Translations under genes and position numbers: made by a program | Source of the DNA: Symsagittifera roscoffensis | Taxonomy: Eukaryota > Xenacoelomorpha > Acoela > Convolutidae | Length of the DNA: 36,519 bases | Direction of reading: 5' to 3' | Assembly (NCBI RefSeq): GCF_963678635.1 | Contig: NW_026971575.1 | Location: 1 to 36,519, forward strand | In this document: positions 1 through 8,991 of the stretch, in pieces | Numbering within the stretch: position 1 is the first letter of the stretch | Layout of the letters: each line of letters opens with the position of its first letter | Notes under the pieces: model-generated | Database searches by the model: none | Told to the model about the DNA's origin: nothing | Seen by the model: only the letters and a program-made list of their open reading frames with translations

Positions 1-206
1 CACAATAATAGATTATAATGACAACAGTTTGGACAACAATTTTCCATTGTAATCGATTATTAATTCTGAACTCCGATGCGGGAAAGAATTAATTGTAAAA
101 ACAAATAATTTATTTCAGACAGCTTTTGCATGCAAAAGCTAATTGTTCAGACAGAAAGTTTTACTCAAAGTCACATAAAAACTCAATCTTGCATGCAAAA
201 AAAAAC

Positions 207-500
207 TCAAAATTGGCAGATTGCTCTTTTTAGTTTTTCTGTCTGTTTCAACTTTTTGCTACTAATTATAGAAGGGATGTTTTCTTTTACTAACTGATGC
301 CTCGGCTGTTGGTTCTCATCAAATGTTTCGTTCAAGAAGTTCTCGAAGGGGGTTGATTCCAGAATCATATTTGCTTGAAGCCGAGCCAGACGAACATTGT
401 CGAACTCATTTTCTAGATATCGCCCAAAGAAATTTTTAGGGTCGGTTGGCACATAGAACAGCGTCAGCAACCTACAACGATCAGTTCTATAGTGCATCAA
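207..500 (-). CDS. putative host exon, unidentified protein
   Basis: Open for 97 codons on the minus strand, with a stop at 207-209. From about residue 10 (RLLTLFYVPTDPKNFFGRY) the composition is that of a folded protein, mixed charged and aromatic, unlike the lysine/phenylalanine-rich translation of the surrounding AT-rich DNA. An acceptor-like TAG lies just before GTTGCTGACG near 470. A possible donor (GTAAAAG) lies near 290, or the frame may run to the stop as a terminal exon. I do not recognise the protein. Two similar open stretches lie upstream on the same strand (1130-819 and 1787-1457), so they may belong to one gene. It could also be a chance ORF in AT-rich DNA; transcript evidence would decide. 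Confidence 0.3.
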   Translation of the reverse strand: MMHYRTDRCRLLTLFYVPTDPKNFFGRYLENEFDNVRLARLQANMILESTPFENFLNETFDENQQPRHQLVKENIPSIISSKKLKQTEKLKRAICQF

Positions 501-818
501 TCTACAGTTTTTTGTGCATCAAGTACATCTGGTCTTTTTTGTGAATAAATCAAAAATAGAATGTTTTTACTTGGTTCAACACAATTACCGTTTTCTAAAC
601 CTGAAAAAAAACTTCAAAGGTGCTCAGCTTTTCTTAAGCAAAAATTGGTAATCAAAAAATTTTTCTGAAAATTTTCAAAGTTTTTTTTGGCATGTAAAAC
701 AGCTTCAGCAGGCTGGAAATCACTGCACTCATTTTGAGTCAATTAATTTGACAAATAATTCAAAAGTAAAACGGAGATTTGACTGTAATGTAAAATTGAA
801 TTTAATGTAAGATTGAAT
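501..818. other. AT-rich spacer
   Basis: Homopolymer-rich, with no ORF, repeat or recognisable site. If the flanking stretches are exons, this is intronic. Confidence 0.5.
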
Positions 819-1130
819 CTAGGAGCCAAGCCATCCACAACGAGCTTGTTTGTTTATGAACGCTTGATAAATTTGCAATTTCTTGGGAGTGGAGATGTTT
901 TTGCTTGCTTGAGATTGAACTTTAAAAATTAACAATTGAAGAAACTTATAATGCGAGTGCGGGCTTTGAGTAGCCTCACAACAGCTCTTGTTATACTCAT
1001 GTTCAAGAGTTAAAACATAAACACCCAGCAGCACCATGCAAGGTGATTTGCTTAAACGCTTGTACGGAGATCCAAACAAGTATTTAACTCTGTCAATATG
1101 TCTCTTGTAATAGCCATACAAATTATTCAG
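819..1130 (-). CDS. putative host exon, unidentified protein
   Basis: Open minus-strand stretch of about 100 codons, ending in TAG at 819-821. The translation (around LYGYYKRHIDRVKYLFGSPY and the following LEHEYNKSCCEATQSPHSHY) looks protein-like in its first 65 residues. It has balanced hydrophobics and a Cys-Cys pair, and becomes lysine/glutamine-rich afterwards. An in-frame TGA lies just upstream, followed by an AG that could be an acceptor (near 1135). No family is recognised. It lies in line with the open stretches at 1787-1457 and 500-207, which suggests a split minus-strand gene, but no donor/acceptor pairing could be proved from sequence alone. Confidence 0.3.
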   Translation of the reverse strand: MNNLYGYYKRHIDRVKYLFGSPYKRLSKSPCMVLLGVYVLTLEHEYNKSCCEATQSPHSHYKFLQLLIFKVQSQASKNISTPKKLQIYQAFINKQARCGWLGS

Positions 1131-1224
1131 AAGCCATTCTCATCAGTTATCCAAATGAACTTTTTTGCGGGAGAGCTTTCGGCAATTTTCTCCCGGTTGC
1201 AACCCGAGTCGAGATTTTTCACCT

Positions 1225-1400
1225 AATTTGAAGCAAGATTTGAGCGGTTTGAGCTGTTCTTTTAGTCGATTGCGCTCAAAACCTTGCTTCAAAATGAGCG
1301 GTTTGAGCGGTTTTTGGAACGGTTCATCTTAAAAAAACCGTTCAAAAACCGCGCAAGATTTGATCGGTTTTGAGCGGTTTATCTAAAAAAACCGCTCGGT
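1225..1400. repeat. foldback repeat with GAGCGGTTT motifs
   Basis: GAGCGGTTT-type motifs recur several times in both orientations. Two hairpins are visible. One has arms 1307-1324 and 1336-1352 (stem of about 16 bp with one bulged G and an 11-base loop). The other has arms 1372-1380 and 1389-1397 (GAGCGGTTT / AAACCGCTC). A diverged relative with the same order of motifs lies at about 35835-35925, so this is a dispersed element, not a local accident. Confidence 0.6.
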
Positions 1401-1453
1401 TAACCAACGATTACATCAAAAAACGCAAACGCTTGACGTTATATTCGCAAATT

Positions 1454-1787
1454 TCATCTATTTCTTTGAAGTATTGTGAGAATATGTGCTGTCTCAGCAA
1501 AAACTTTGAAACAAGCATTCGAGGTTTTGTTTGGATCGATCTCGATACCCCCTCCCCCCGTACTATCTCCTAGCACAGTGTCATAATTCCTAAAAATGGC
1601 AAAGAATCGCTCTGCTCTCTGCAAATACGCTAAGAACAATTCAACCGACATGTTCGAAAGCTCATTCAGGTCCTTCTTCCGTTGGGGTCCAAGAATGTTC
1701 CAAAACGGAAAATACATGATGATATAAATAAAGTTACCTAGACTGCTCGTATCAGGGCGAAATTGAATATTCCGACTGCCTTTTAAT
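1454..1787 (-). CDS. putative host exon, unidentified protein
   Basis: Minus-strand reading frame that can be followed upstream past the first ATG (at 1717) to a good acceptor: a pyrimidine-rich tract then CCGAAG near 1788. The translation includes RNIQFRPDTSSLGNFIYIIM and MSVELFLAYLQRAERFFAIF, a glycine run, and ends at TGA (1454-1456). GC content is clearly higher than in the flanks. There is no convincing GT donor before the stop, so it may be a terminal exon. I do not recognise the family. Of the three left-end candidates this looks most like real coding sequence. Confidence 0.42.
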
Positions 1788-1789
1788 GT

Positions 1790-2830
1790 CTTCGGAGAAG
1801 AAACAACATGAAATTTTTAAATGTAAAAAAAATAGAATTGATTTTTTTAAATTTGAGATTTTTTGTGAAGAGCATCCCCCACCCGCAATATTAAGTACAA
1901 AGTGATATGTTTCACTCATAGTATCAAATCAGTTATGATAAATAAGCTTCCTTCGATCAATTGAGAACGGTTCCGATTTCGGATTGGGAAGACGGATTAA
2001 ATATCCACTTACGCGTTTTTAGCGCAAAACAAATCTCACGCTAAATGTCTTTTCAAATTTAATTTTAAGACAGCAATACTTTCCAAAAGATAAAGAAAAA
2101 TTTCTGTCAAAAATGGCGAGTCAAAAGGTCGAAGTTTGTCTGAAGAAAAAAACCACCACGAGAACAAATATTCCGTTACTTACGTTACGATAGTCGGAAC
2201 AATAAGCGCGCGAAAAAACTGTACCAAAACACGAGCTATTGTGGAAGGTATATTCAATAAAATGAAAACAGACGCGCTAGGCAACTGTGCATCAGATAAC
2301 CAAGGTAGCTACTTATCTGCGCGCGCTCAGTTTTTCCGGCTTACAAGTTTATTTTTGTTCTATTCTTTGAAAAGGGGGAGAAGCTTTGGGTGTGTTTTAG
2401 TTTTTTTTTTCACGCAAAGCAGATACCACAAACAATCATGAGGTGGGGTTGATTGATATGTCATTTTCAAGCCCTCTCAGTCGTGATTCTAGGTTCAATT
2501 CCAGTAACGAGAAAAATTAGTTAAAAATATTTTGATTTTTTGTCTAATTTCGTGCGAGTGAGCTGGCTTACATTAGCTTTTGTATGCTTAATTGAAGCCT
2601 CAAAAAAAGTTTCATTCAATTAAAGTTAGCTTTTGGAGATTTTAGCATGGTCTTAGGAATCAAAAACTTCAAAAAATTGGGAAACAAATCTTGAAAAATT
2701 GAAGAAAAAAAGTTGTTTTGTTTTTGTTTTTCTTGTTAATTGTCTTCAAATTTTTTTTTAAACAGTATTACTTTTTTGTTGCACCTACTCTTAACTCACA
2801 GTAAAAGTCAAATCAAAGTAACAATAGTTT
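1790..2830. other. AT-rich stretch, no gene seen
   Basis: Poly-A/T tracts throughout. A 101-codon plus-strand ORF (2136-2441) has no protein-like character and was not called. A short cluster of GCGCGC steps near 2206-2330 stands out in base composition only. Confidence 0.5.
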
Positions 2831-2832
2831 GT

Positions 2833-3092
2833 TCAAACCCAGACTTGAGTACTCTGCTTCATTTCGTGAACATCAGTCGTTTCGACATGCACCAGTGCAG
2901 CAATGTCCATTGTGGCTAACAAAAGCAGATTTACATTGTAGACCACCCGTAAATACGTCGGGGCCAACTCAACGTCGGGGTTGAAACAACTCGTGAACAT
3001 CAATCGTCTCGGTAAGCACAAGTGTAGCAGTGTCCATTGGGGATAACAAAAGCTGATTTACATTGTAGAACAACCGTAAATGTTTCTCGAGG
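2833..3092 (-). repeat. 127-bp tandem duplication at the 3' end of the RT element
   Basis: Two head-to-tail copies of a unit of about 127 bp start at 2866 and 2993 (both begin GTGAACATCA). They share long stretches such as the block around AGATTTACATTGTAGA. The repeat lies just downstream (minus sense) of the last recognisable coding sequence of the non-LTR element, so it is probably that element's 3' untranslated repeat. Tandem 3' repeats are a known feature of many non-LTR retrotransposons. Confidence 0.6.
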
Positions 3093-3291
3093 GAAAGAAA
3101 TCATGGTCTGAGCCAAGACTCCTCCACTTGGTCCTTGTGCCTCGGAAACACACACTGGAAGCACGGAGCACGGCAAAAGACAGCCGGCAATTCACCAGTT
3201 CATAGTTTCACTATAGGGTTTCTCCCACTTGGTAGATAATGCTTCTCCTATTCTCCGAAGGAAACTCGCAAATTCTGGAGCAAGCATCCCA

Positions 3292-4116
3292 TCAACAGAC
3301 ACGACAAGAGGAGTGAAAGACATGTCTTTCCTGACACGCGTCTGAATATTTTATTTTTTTCTCAACCTCTGCTGAGTGCAAAACACTCATGGTGCTTCTG
3401 TTCTGATAGGAGATGGCGTCGGTGTCAGATACACGATTATCAAAAGACGCTCCTCCCTGTCTAACATAAACTCCACGACAAAACAAATCTGCAATTAATG
3501 CGGGTGTCTCATCTTGCGAGTTAAATTCTCTAATAACAGGCTCACTCTGTACATCCTTCCACACTAAAGAAGCTAATTCGCCTACAGCATCCCTAATCTC
3601 ATTTTGCCTTAAAGTTAAGAGACCACCTTTTTTGCACGCTAACGCATGCCGTAGGGTGAATGGTGACTGGCAACCATCACAAAAAATTGGCAAAGCGATC
3701 AAGTTTTTGTTATACCGGGCACTCAATGCATCCCGAAACTCCACTTCCGAAAGATCAAAGTTTTCTGAAGCAGTCGGTAATGCTGTAAGCGAGGCAGACA
3801 AGCTTCCTTCATTGATTCTTTTTACTGCGTGAACTTGGTCTGCTGGTAGCTCATTCAAAAACTCCCCCAACAACACTTCATGTTTTTCTTCATTATTCGA
3901 TGATGTTTTTTTTCGCGATCGAGACAATTGCTTTCTGTGGTCTTCATAGGAAAAACCGTGCCGATCAACAATAGCATCATAAAGAACCGTAACTGGTTCC
4001 TGTGACCTGTTGTAAGACTCATCAGCAAAACTGGTTGGGTTAGACACTCCAAGACCACCCTTTGTTGCTGGCAAACAAAAAACGTCTCTCCATTGATGAA
4101 ATTGACGAAGTAGCAA
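3292..4116 (-). pseudogene. RT element ORF, CCHC and restriction-like endonuclease domain
   Basis: A 274-codon open frame. It starts with the ATKGGLGVSNP block usual after the RT thumb. The zinc motif CDGC...H-A-L-A-C follows, then KKGG and the block RQNEIRD, where His is expected in place of Gln. After that come an EP element, an ALIADLFCRG segment and an FDNRV segment, whose Asp residues match the spacing expected of the nuclease active site. The last 15 residues are out of frame. The true tail continues to about 3095 in another frame, with LSFAVLRASSVCFRG visible. The role in the family is to nick the genomic target for integration. The Gln and the frameshift argue against activity. Confidence 0.68.
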
Positions 4117-4667
4117 GTACCGCAGGTAAGAATTTCTCCATCAGAAGGTACTCTAGCGGTTGAAAAAGCTGACTAGAACCACCCAAAACACGATGGGAAA
4201 AATTCCATTCCGCTTGCAGGGACTTAGTCAGTCCTGATAAAGCACATTGTGGTTCTGTTTTTGCCACAAACGAAAGTTTCTCAATTTTGTCTACCCATTC
4301 AATTTCTTTCTTTTTCAGGTAGATGTCGTTCCGTCTCCAATGAAACCGCCCAAAAACCTCTTCTCTTCCATTATACTAATCGAGTACTGGTCAAATATGT
4401 GATGCGCTTCTTCAGCATATTGTTTATCGACAACCAGAAAGCTTTTGGAAGTCTCTTGAAAGTAACCGAAGGCGGGACCTTCCTTAATCAAGTTTTTGAG
4501 CCATATCTCTAATTTCTTGAGTTTTGCTATGGCCGCAGAGTCATCAACATACCAACTTTGTTACACATTTTTCGGATCTTTTAACTTCCGAATCAGGGAA
4601 AGAAGTGAAACACAATAGAAGAACTTTGCCAGTGGGTCTCCCTGTGTGGTTCCTTCCCTACTGTATA
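4040..4667 (-). pseudogene. RT element ORF, motifs B and C and thumb
   Basis: In minus-strand frames different from the preceding piece one reads motif B (GTTQGDPLA, around 4627-4653). A TAA nonsense codon follows shortly, then motif C as W-Y-V-D-D (around 4538-4554), where YADD is usual. Further on come the blocks AFGYF and EWVDKIEKLSF, then a thumb-like segment ending near 4120. At least two frame changes are needed to follow it. Both catalytic Asp residues of motif C are still present although the frame is destroyed, which fits decay after a functional past. Confidence 0.65.
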
Positions 4668-5522
4668 TCACTTAATCGGCGCCAGCAACGAAAAGCGACG
4701 CGAAGCCTCTGAAAGTATTGAAGAGAAATTGAGCGAATTGAAAGCATTTGATGCATCCATCATTAACATGCCACAGCCATCTTCCTTGTTGTCACCAAAA
4801 ATATCAGAGAGCACATGAATTGCACCTTCAACGCCAGCTTTCAGCCCAAAAGCTAATTGATCTGTGGAACATGTTTCTTCTAGGTCAATTTTTGTGAAAT
4901 CAGCCATACTTTTGAAAATTATTCTCCGTAGACACTCGCCTTTTATCAAGCGCAATTTATCACACTTATCAAGCGCAATCACTATTCCAGAAACCAGTGC
5001 TCGCACTTTCGACCATGGCAAGATTTGATTGCACATTTTTGTGGCAAGCGTTGCAACTGGGTCTCTCAAGTGTGAGCTGTGAGCCCCATGTCGTAATAAA
5101 GCCGTCTGCTAATGCTCAGAATCTATTCCCGAAGCTCTCGAACTGCCCTGCAAAGAAGGTGTCGTCTTTTCAAGGGAAGCAGAACTGATGATAACATCTT
5201 CAGAGTCGGGTAAAACTGGCACTTGCAATCGCGAAGAGAGATGAGACTTGTGTGGCTCTAGATGCTTTGGCTTCAAAGTCTCTAAAACAGTCATACCATT
5301 CTTCACCTCTTGCATAAAATCAAGCACACCCCCGCTTGCTCTCTCCGAGAGCCACCGCATAGCGCTTCTCACTTTGCCTTTCATCATTAATGAAGCAAAC
5401 ACTTTCGAGACATGTTTGTAGTCCAAATTATCTTGATTTATTTGTTTCTTGTTGCCGCATCTCACTGCTTCCGCTAACAACTTGTCGAATTTGTTTTCCT
5501 TAGTCTTCAATGCGCCGTCCAA
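4668..5522 (-). pseudogene. RT element ORF, N-terminal half and RT motif A
   Basis: One reading frame runs from about 5522 to the TGA at 4668-4670, interrupted by a TAG at 5109-5111. That stop falls where related proteins carry a tryptophan. The first half has the block around VFASLMMKGKVRSAMRWLSE, typical of the region before the fingers in this RT family. The second half has the LALDK-like and LRRII fingers motifs and motif A (catalytic Asp in MDASNAFNSLN). After motif A about 15-20 expected residues are missing before motif B resumes in another frame, which indicates a small deletion. The function would be target-primed reverse transcription of the element RNA; this copy cannot make the protein. 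Confidence 0.72.
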
Positions 5523-6396
5523 AAAGTGTTCGAAAGTCTTTTGATGCTTTGATCATTGGATCTCTTTGTAACAAAACACGACTCATCACCAGAACTCTTT
5601 CTGAAGTGGAATCAGCAGTGGTAGAAAGAAGCGTCAGTTCATTGGTCAGGAGGTCCACGTACTTACTACAAATGTTACCAAGTCTTCAAAAATTGATTTC
5701 CGATTTGCATCTTTTAGAATGACTGACGAACATGCCTAAATTTTATTCTTTTGCTCAGATTCCTTTATCACATCACGAAAAAAACGACGCTAATTTGAAA
5801 AAAGAAAAACACAATTTTGTTGTAATTTTTCAAAGTCTTGTCGGAACATTCTGTGCTACTTGCACAGTCACCGGTTATCCTTGTTTTGTTTTAACTTCTC
5901 AAGGTAAGATTTAGTCAGAATTAACAATATTAGATCTCGAAGATAGATTTTTTGACATTGTCTGACGGTTATTGGCTGTTAAAATGAACACGGATTTTCA
6001 TCCAACATTTTAATTTTTTGGGTTTCGCTATGATTCACTCGTTAGAAAATCAAAGTTATGGCAAATTAATTATTTGAGAAAGCTATAATTTTTTTATTGA
6101 TATTCAGTTTTTTTTTTCAAATTTCAATTGTTTTCAACACTCGAACCGATCTACTCCACAAATGGATATGGGCAGAGGTAGAAATTTATTGAGATTTTTT
6201 GGATGACAATAAACCTCTCAGCTTGTAGACGATAAGCAAAAAATCACTTAAGTTTTAAGGACAGCAAAATATTGCTGAAAATTTCATGGCAAACGACATT
6301 TGCGCCTTTTGTTCTAATTTATCTTAAGATGCTTAGACATATGTAATGTAGTGATCGAAATTTGTTACAACTATCCCATCTAATATCAAAATGCGT
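5523..6396. other. no recognisable gene
   Basis: The first 200 bases may still be the degraded 5' end of the RT element (minus), but all frames have stops. Two plus-strand ORFs of 60-70 codons here (5510-5722, 5732-5914) show no protein-like pattern. The rest is AT-rich. Confidence 0.45.
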
Positions 6397-6861
6397 GCCC
6401 GGGTTGACCAAAAATGCTTGTCATACCTTTTTCATTCATAAAAGGAAATGCTTATCATACAGTTTTGTACAATTACATAGAAACAAAAAATGTTAAAAAA
6501 AAGTCTAAGATAAGCATTTTTTCTTAAATGGAAGTTCTAGGACAAGCATTTTAAATGCGATTGAAAAAAAAATTTAAGGGCAGTATCAGTTACATTTTTT
6601 ATTACGGAAAATGTATGATAAACAATTTTTGTAAACAGAAAACAAAACATAGTTTTTTTCATCACCAGACTGTTTTATTCGGTTCGGGTTGCCACAGAAG
6701 CTATTTTGAATCTTTTTTCAATGTTTTTTTTTGAAATTGTATGAAAATTGTATAGCGAGCATTTTTCCATAGATTCAATGTATGTAATTGTATTATAAGC
6801 GTTTTTCGATATTTGGAATTGTAAGATAAACATTTTCGGTTTATGGAGGTCAAACCGGGTG
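6397..6861. mobile_element. inverted-repeat element, family A, copy 1
   Basis: The left end reads GCCCGGGTTGACC followed by AAAAATGCTTGTCATAC. The right end, reverse-complemented, reads ACCCGGTTTGACC then a matching ATGTTTATCTTAC after a short insertion. The interior is filled with repeats of ATGCTTATCAT / AAGCATTTT in both orientations. At about 465 bp with no ORF it is a non-autonomous terminal-inverted-repeat element. No clear target duplication was seen. A second copy ends at 10882. Confidence 0.6.
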
Positions 6862-8408
6862 TAGTGCAGCCATTTTATTTATTGGAACTGAAGAATGCAG
6901 CAGAGATTTGTTTCAGATGAGTTGATAGCATTTTTCATTAATGCACACTGATTTACCCTCTTAACTTTATTTTACTCTTCATCATTTTCATGTTAAAGCA
7001 GACGTATTCGAGAGTTGACCCGCTCTTTTCCAACAACCTCTTATCTCCCCCCCCCCCTTGATATTCTTTTTTGAAAAATTGCAACGATCATATGGCAATA
7101 AAAATTAGCATGTAAAATTTAGCAAAGTAACTAGCGCGAATAATTTTTTCCATATACTTCTCATCGTAACATCATTTAGCTGAAAAATTACATTCAACAA
7201 CTCAAAAAACTAATACTTTAAGTTCTTGAGGGAAGTGCAAAAGAGCAGTTGATCGAAACAAGATCACCAAAAACTAACACTTTACTGGTATTAAATAAGT
7301 CTTTTAAAAACAATTGTATGTTTTAGGTAATCTGAGACCTGAAATTGTATTTGCGAACTCGATTTTAGCAAGAGTGGGCAAAACATTGATGGTTTCCTAA
7401 AGCACTACATTTCACTAATTTGATGACCCTGGACCCCATTTGGACTGGCTCCGAAAGTAACGACATCTAAAAGCGCTACTGGCTTAGAGTTCCTGGACGA
7501 CTTTAATAACTTCAGTTCTTTTTCTCCTTTCCCCCATATTGCACCAGCAGATCAAATTTTGGAACCACAAGGAGGGCCAAAAACTCTGTAGTTTTAACTC
7601 AGTCATTTTTGAACCCCATTTGTATTTCCGTTTTTGTGAACCATTTTCTGTGTTTTTTGATACAACGGTTTTTTCTTCAGCTCACATTAGAATAATTTTT
7701 GTGATGTTATGAATAATTTGTGAGTTAAAGGTGATGACAATTTATGCCTTTCATAAAAATTTCGTAACTACCAGACTGAGTCATCAATTATGATTTTTAA
7801 AATGCTTATAAAAATAAGGGAAAGAAGAAAAAATGGAAACTTTTTTCATGCAGAAACTTTTTTGTAACAAAACTAGTAAGAAAAACGAAAATGTTTTTCA
7901 AAAACAAGCTCAAACATGAAAAAATTCCGCGACAACATAGCGTTTGTTTTGAGTTACAAATCTATTTCTAGAGATCTCAAAAAATGCGCTGAAGGGTCAT
8001 GTTTATATTACCAATGTAGTATAAAAAATTTGAGATTTCTGGAAAACATTTCTAGTTGATTAAAACGCGGCAGTTTTGCGCGGAAATTGAAGCATTCTCC
8101 GCAGAAGTTAGTTATAAGCTGCAAGTTTTGAGTCTTTATCGTATTAGTCCCAGAAAATTATATCCTTCCAATTAAAATTTCTAGAGAATAATATCCTATG
8201 ACCACTGAGCAAATAGTCGTATAAGCATTTTTTTAAAACGGCATATTGCATTTTACTATTGGACAGAAAATTGGAAAAAAAGATATTATTTTTTGAAAAT
8301 GCTGGCTTTCTTCATTTTCCCTCACCTGACATAAGCGTCAATTTTATTGCGTTGCAAAGGGACTTTTTTTACAAATAAGTACGCAGCTTGGAATTTGGTT
8401 GTTTAAAG
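6862..8408. other. no gene seen
   Basis: AT-rich with poly-C (7048-7058) and poly-A/T runs. No ORF of 60 codons is present on either strand, and no repeat structure was recognised. This interval could hold the intron after the glycosyltransferase exon, but no matching second exon was found in it. Confidence 0.45.
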
Positions 8409-8484
8409 AATTGGTTGTTTATAGAAAAACCCTAATTGGTTGTTTATTGAAAAACCCCAATTGGTTGTTTATAGAATTGGTTCG
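8409..8484. repeat. 25-bp tandem repeat, three copies
   Basis: Units at 8409-8433 and 8434-8458 differ at two positions. A third, partial unit runs from 8459. Each begins AATTGGTTGTTTAT and carries AGAAAAACCC or a variant. A degenerate copy precedes them (8391-8408). It is followed by an 11-base G run at 8511-8521. Confidence 0.8.
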
Positions 8485-8683
8485 CTTTCATTATTCCCCA
8501 ACTCGTTGCAGGGGGGGGGGGTATGTTTCGTCTTTGCATACAAAGTTCGCATCTTCTTAACCGTTAAACTATTTCATTGAGGAGGGATTTCGTGACTAAC
8601 CACTAAAGGGGAGATAGTTAAAAGAATCCAAAGAGTTTAATAGAGAACCTTAATTGAACCAAAGAAACAAAACTGGAGCTTAC

Positions 8684-8991
8684 CGAACGCAGTATTCTGG
8701 CATCTGCCTTGCAACGCTTTCTACTGTGCACAAGTTCCGGCTTCGCGCCCAGGGATATTTTGTTTCCAAAATCCAAATATTTTTCGATTCCTTCCAATCA
8801 CCGCAAATCGGTTTTTCCTCTTTTGTTTCTATTTCTGAATGAAAATTCAACAACATTCGAGTTCTAGAGAGCTGGTCTTGAAATTGGGATACACTATCCG
8901 TTTTACCGGTCAAATCGAGAAGTTTAGAGATCGACACGAGGAATAAAATGATAAGAAAAACTTTCAAGCCAAACTTTCCCATCTCCTTCAT
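8684..8991 (-). CDS. first coding exon of an alpha-1,4-galactosyltransferase-like enzyme
   Basis: The ATG at 8989-8991 opens a frame whose product has a short basic N-terminus and a single membrane anchor at about residues 9-25 (LKVFLIILFLVSISKLL). A stem of about 40 residues follows, then the start of a catalytic domain with KNIWILET (residues 70-77) and LCTVESVARQMPEY (87-100). These match the NIFFLET...CSVESAAR start of the A4GALT/Gb3 synthase family (GT32), type II Golgi enzymes that add galactose or GlcNAc in alpha-1,4 linkage to glycolipids or glycoproteins. The exon ends exactly at a strong donor, CG|GTAAGC (intron begins at 8683). The DXD-bearing remainder should follow on the minus strand but was not found, so the gene is partial, truncated, or has a very long intron. 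Confidence 0.72.

Larger units (their letters stand above)
2833..5522 (-). mobile_element. decayed non-LTR retrotransposon with RT and restriction-like endonuclease tail
   Basis: The minus strand carries, in order: an N-terminal helical region, an RT domain with motif A (MDASNAFNSLN), motif B (EGTTQGDPLA) and a motif C variant (YVDD), a linker, and a C-terminal CCHC zinc motif. The zinc motif is followed by a conserved R-x-NEIRD block and an Asp-containing nuclease-like segment. This order (RT, then CCHC, then a PD-(D/E)XK-like nuclease) is that of the RLE-type non-LTR elements (the R2/NeSL/CRE side of the tree). The reading frame is broken by nonsense codons and frameshifts, so the copy is dead. 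The 5' boundary, target duplication and poly-A tail were not located. Exact clade assignment needs a tree. Confidence 0.7.

Noticed and set aside
2136-2441. 101-codon plus-strand ORF
   Set aside because: Mixed composition, ends in phenylalanine runs from poly-T, no splice or family support.
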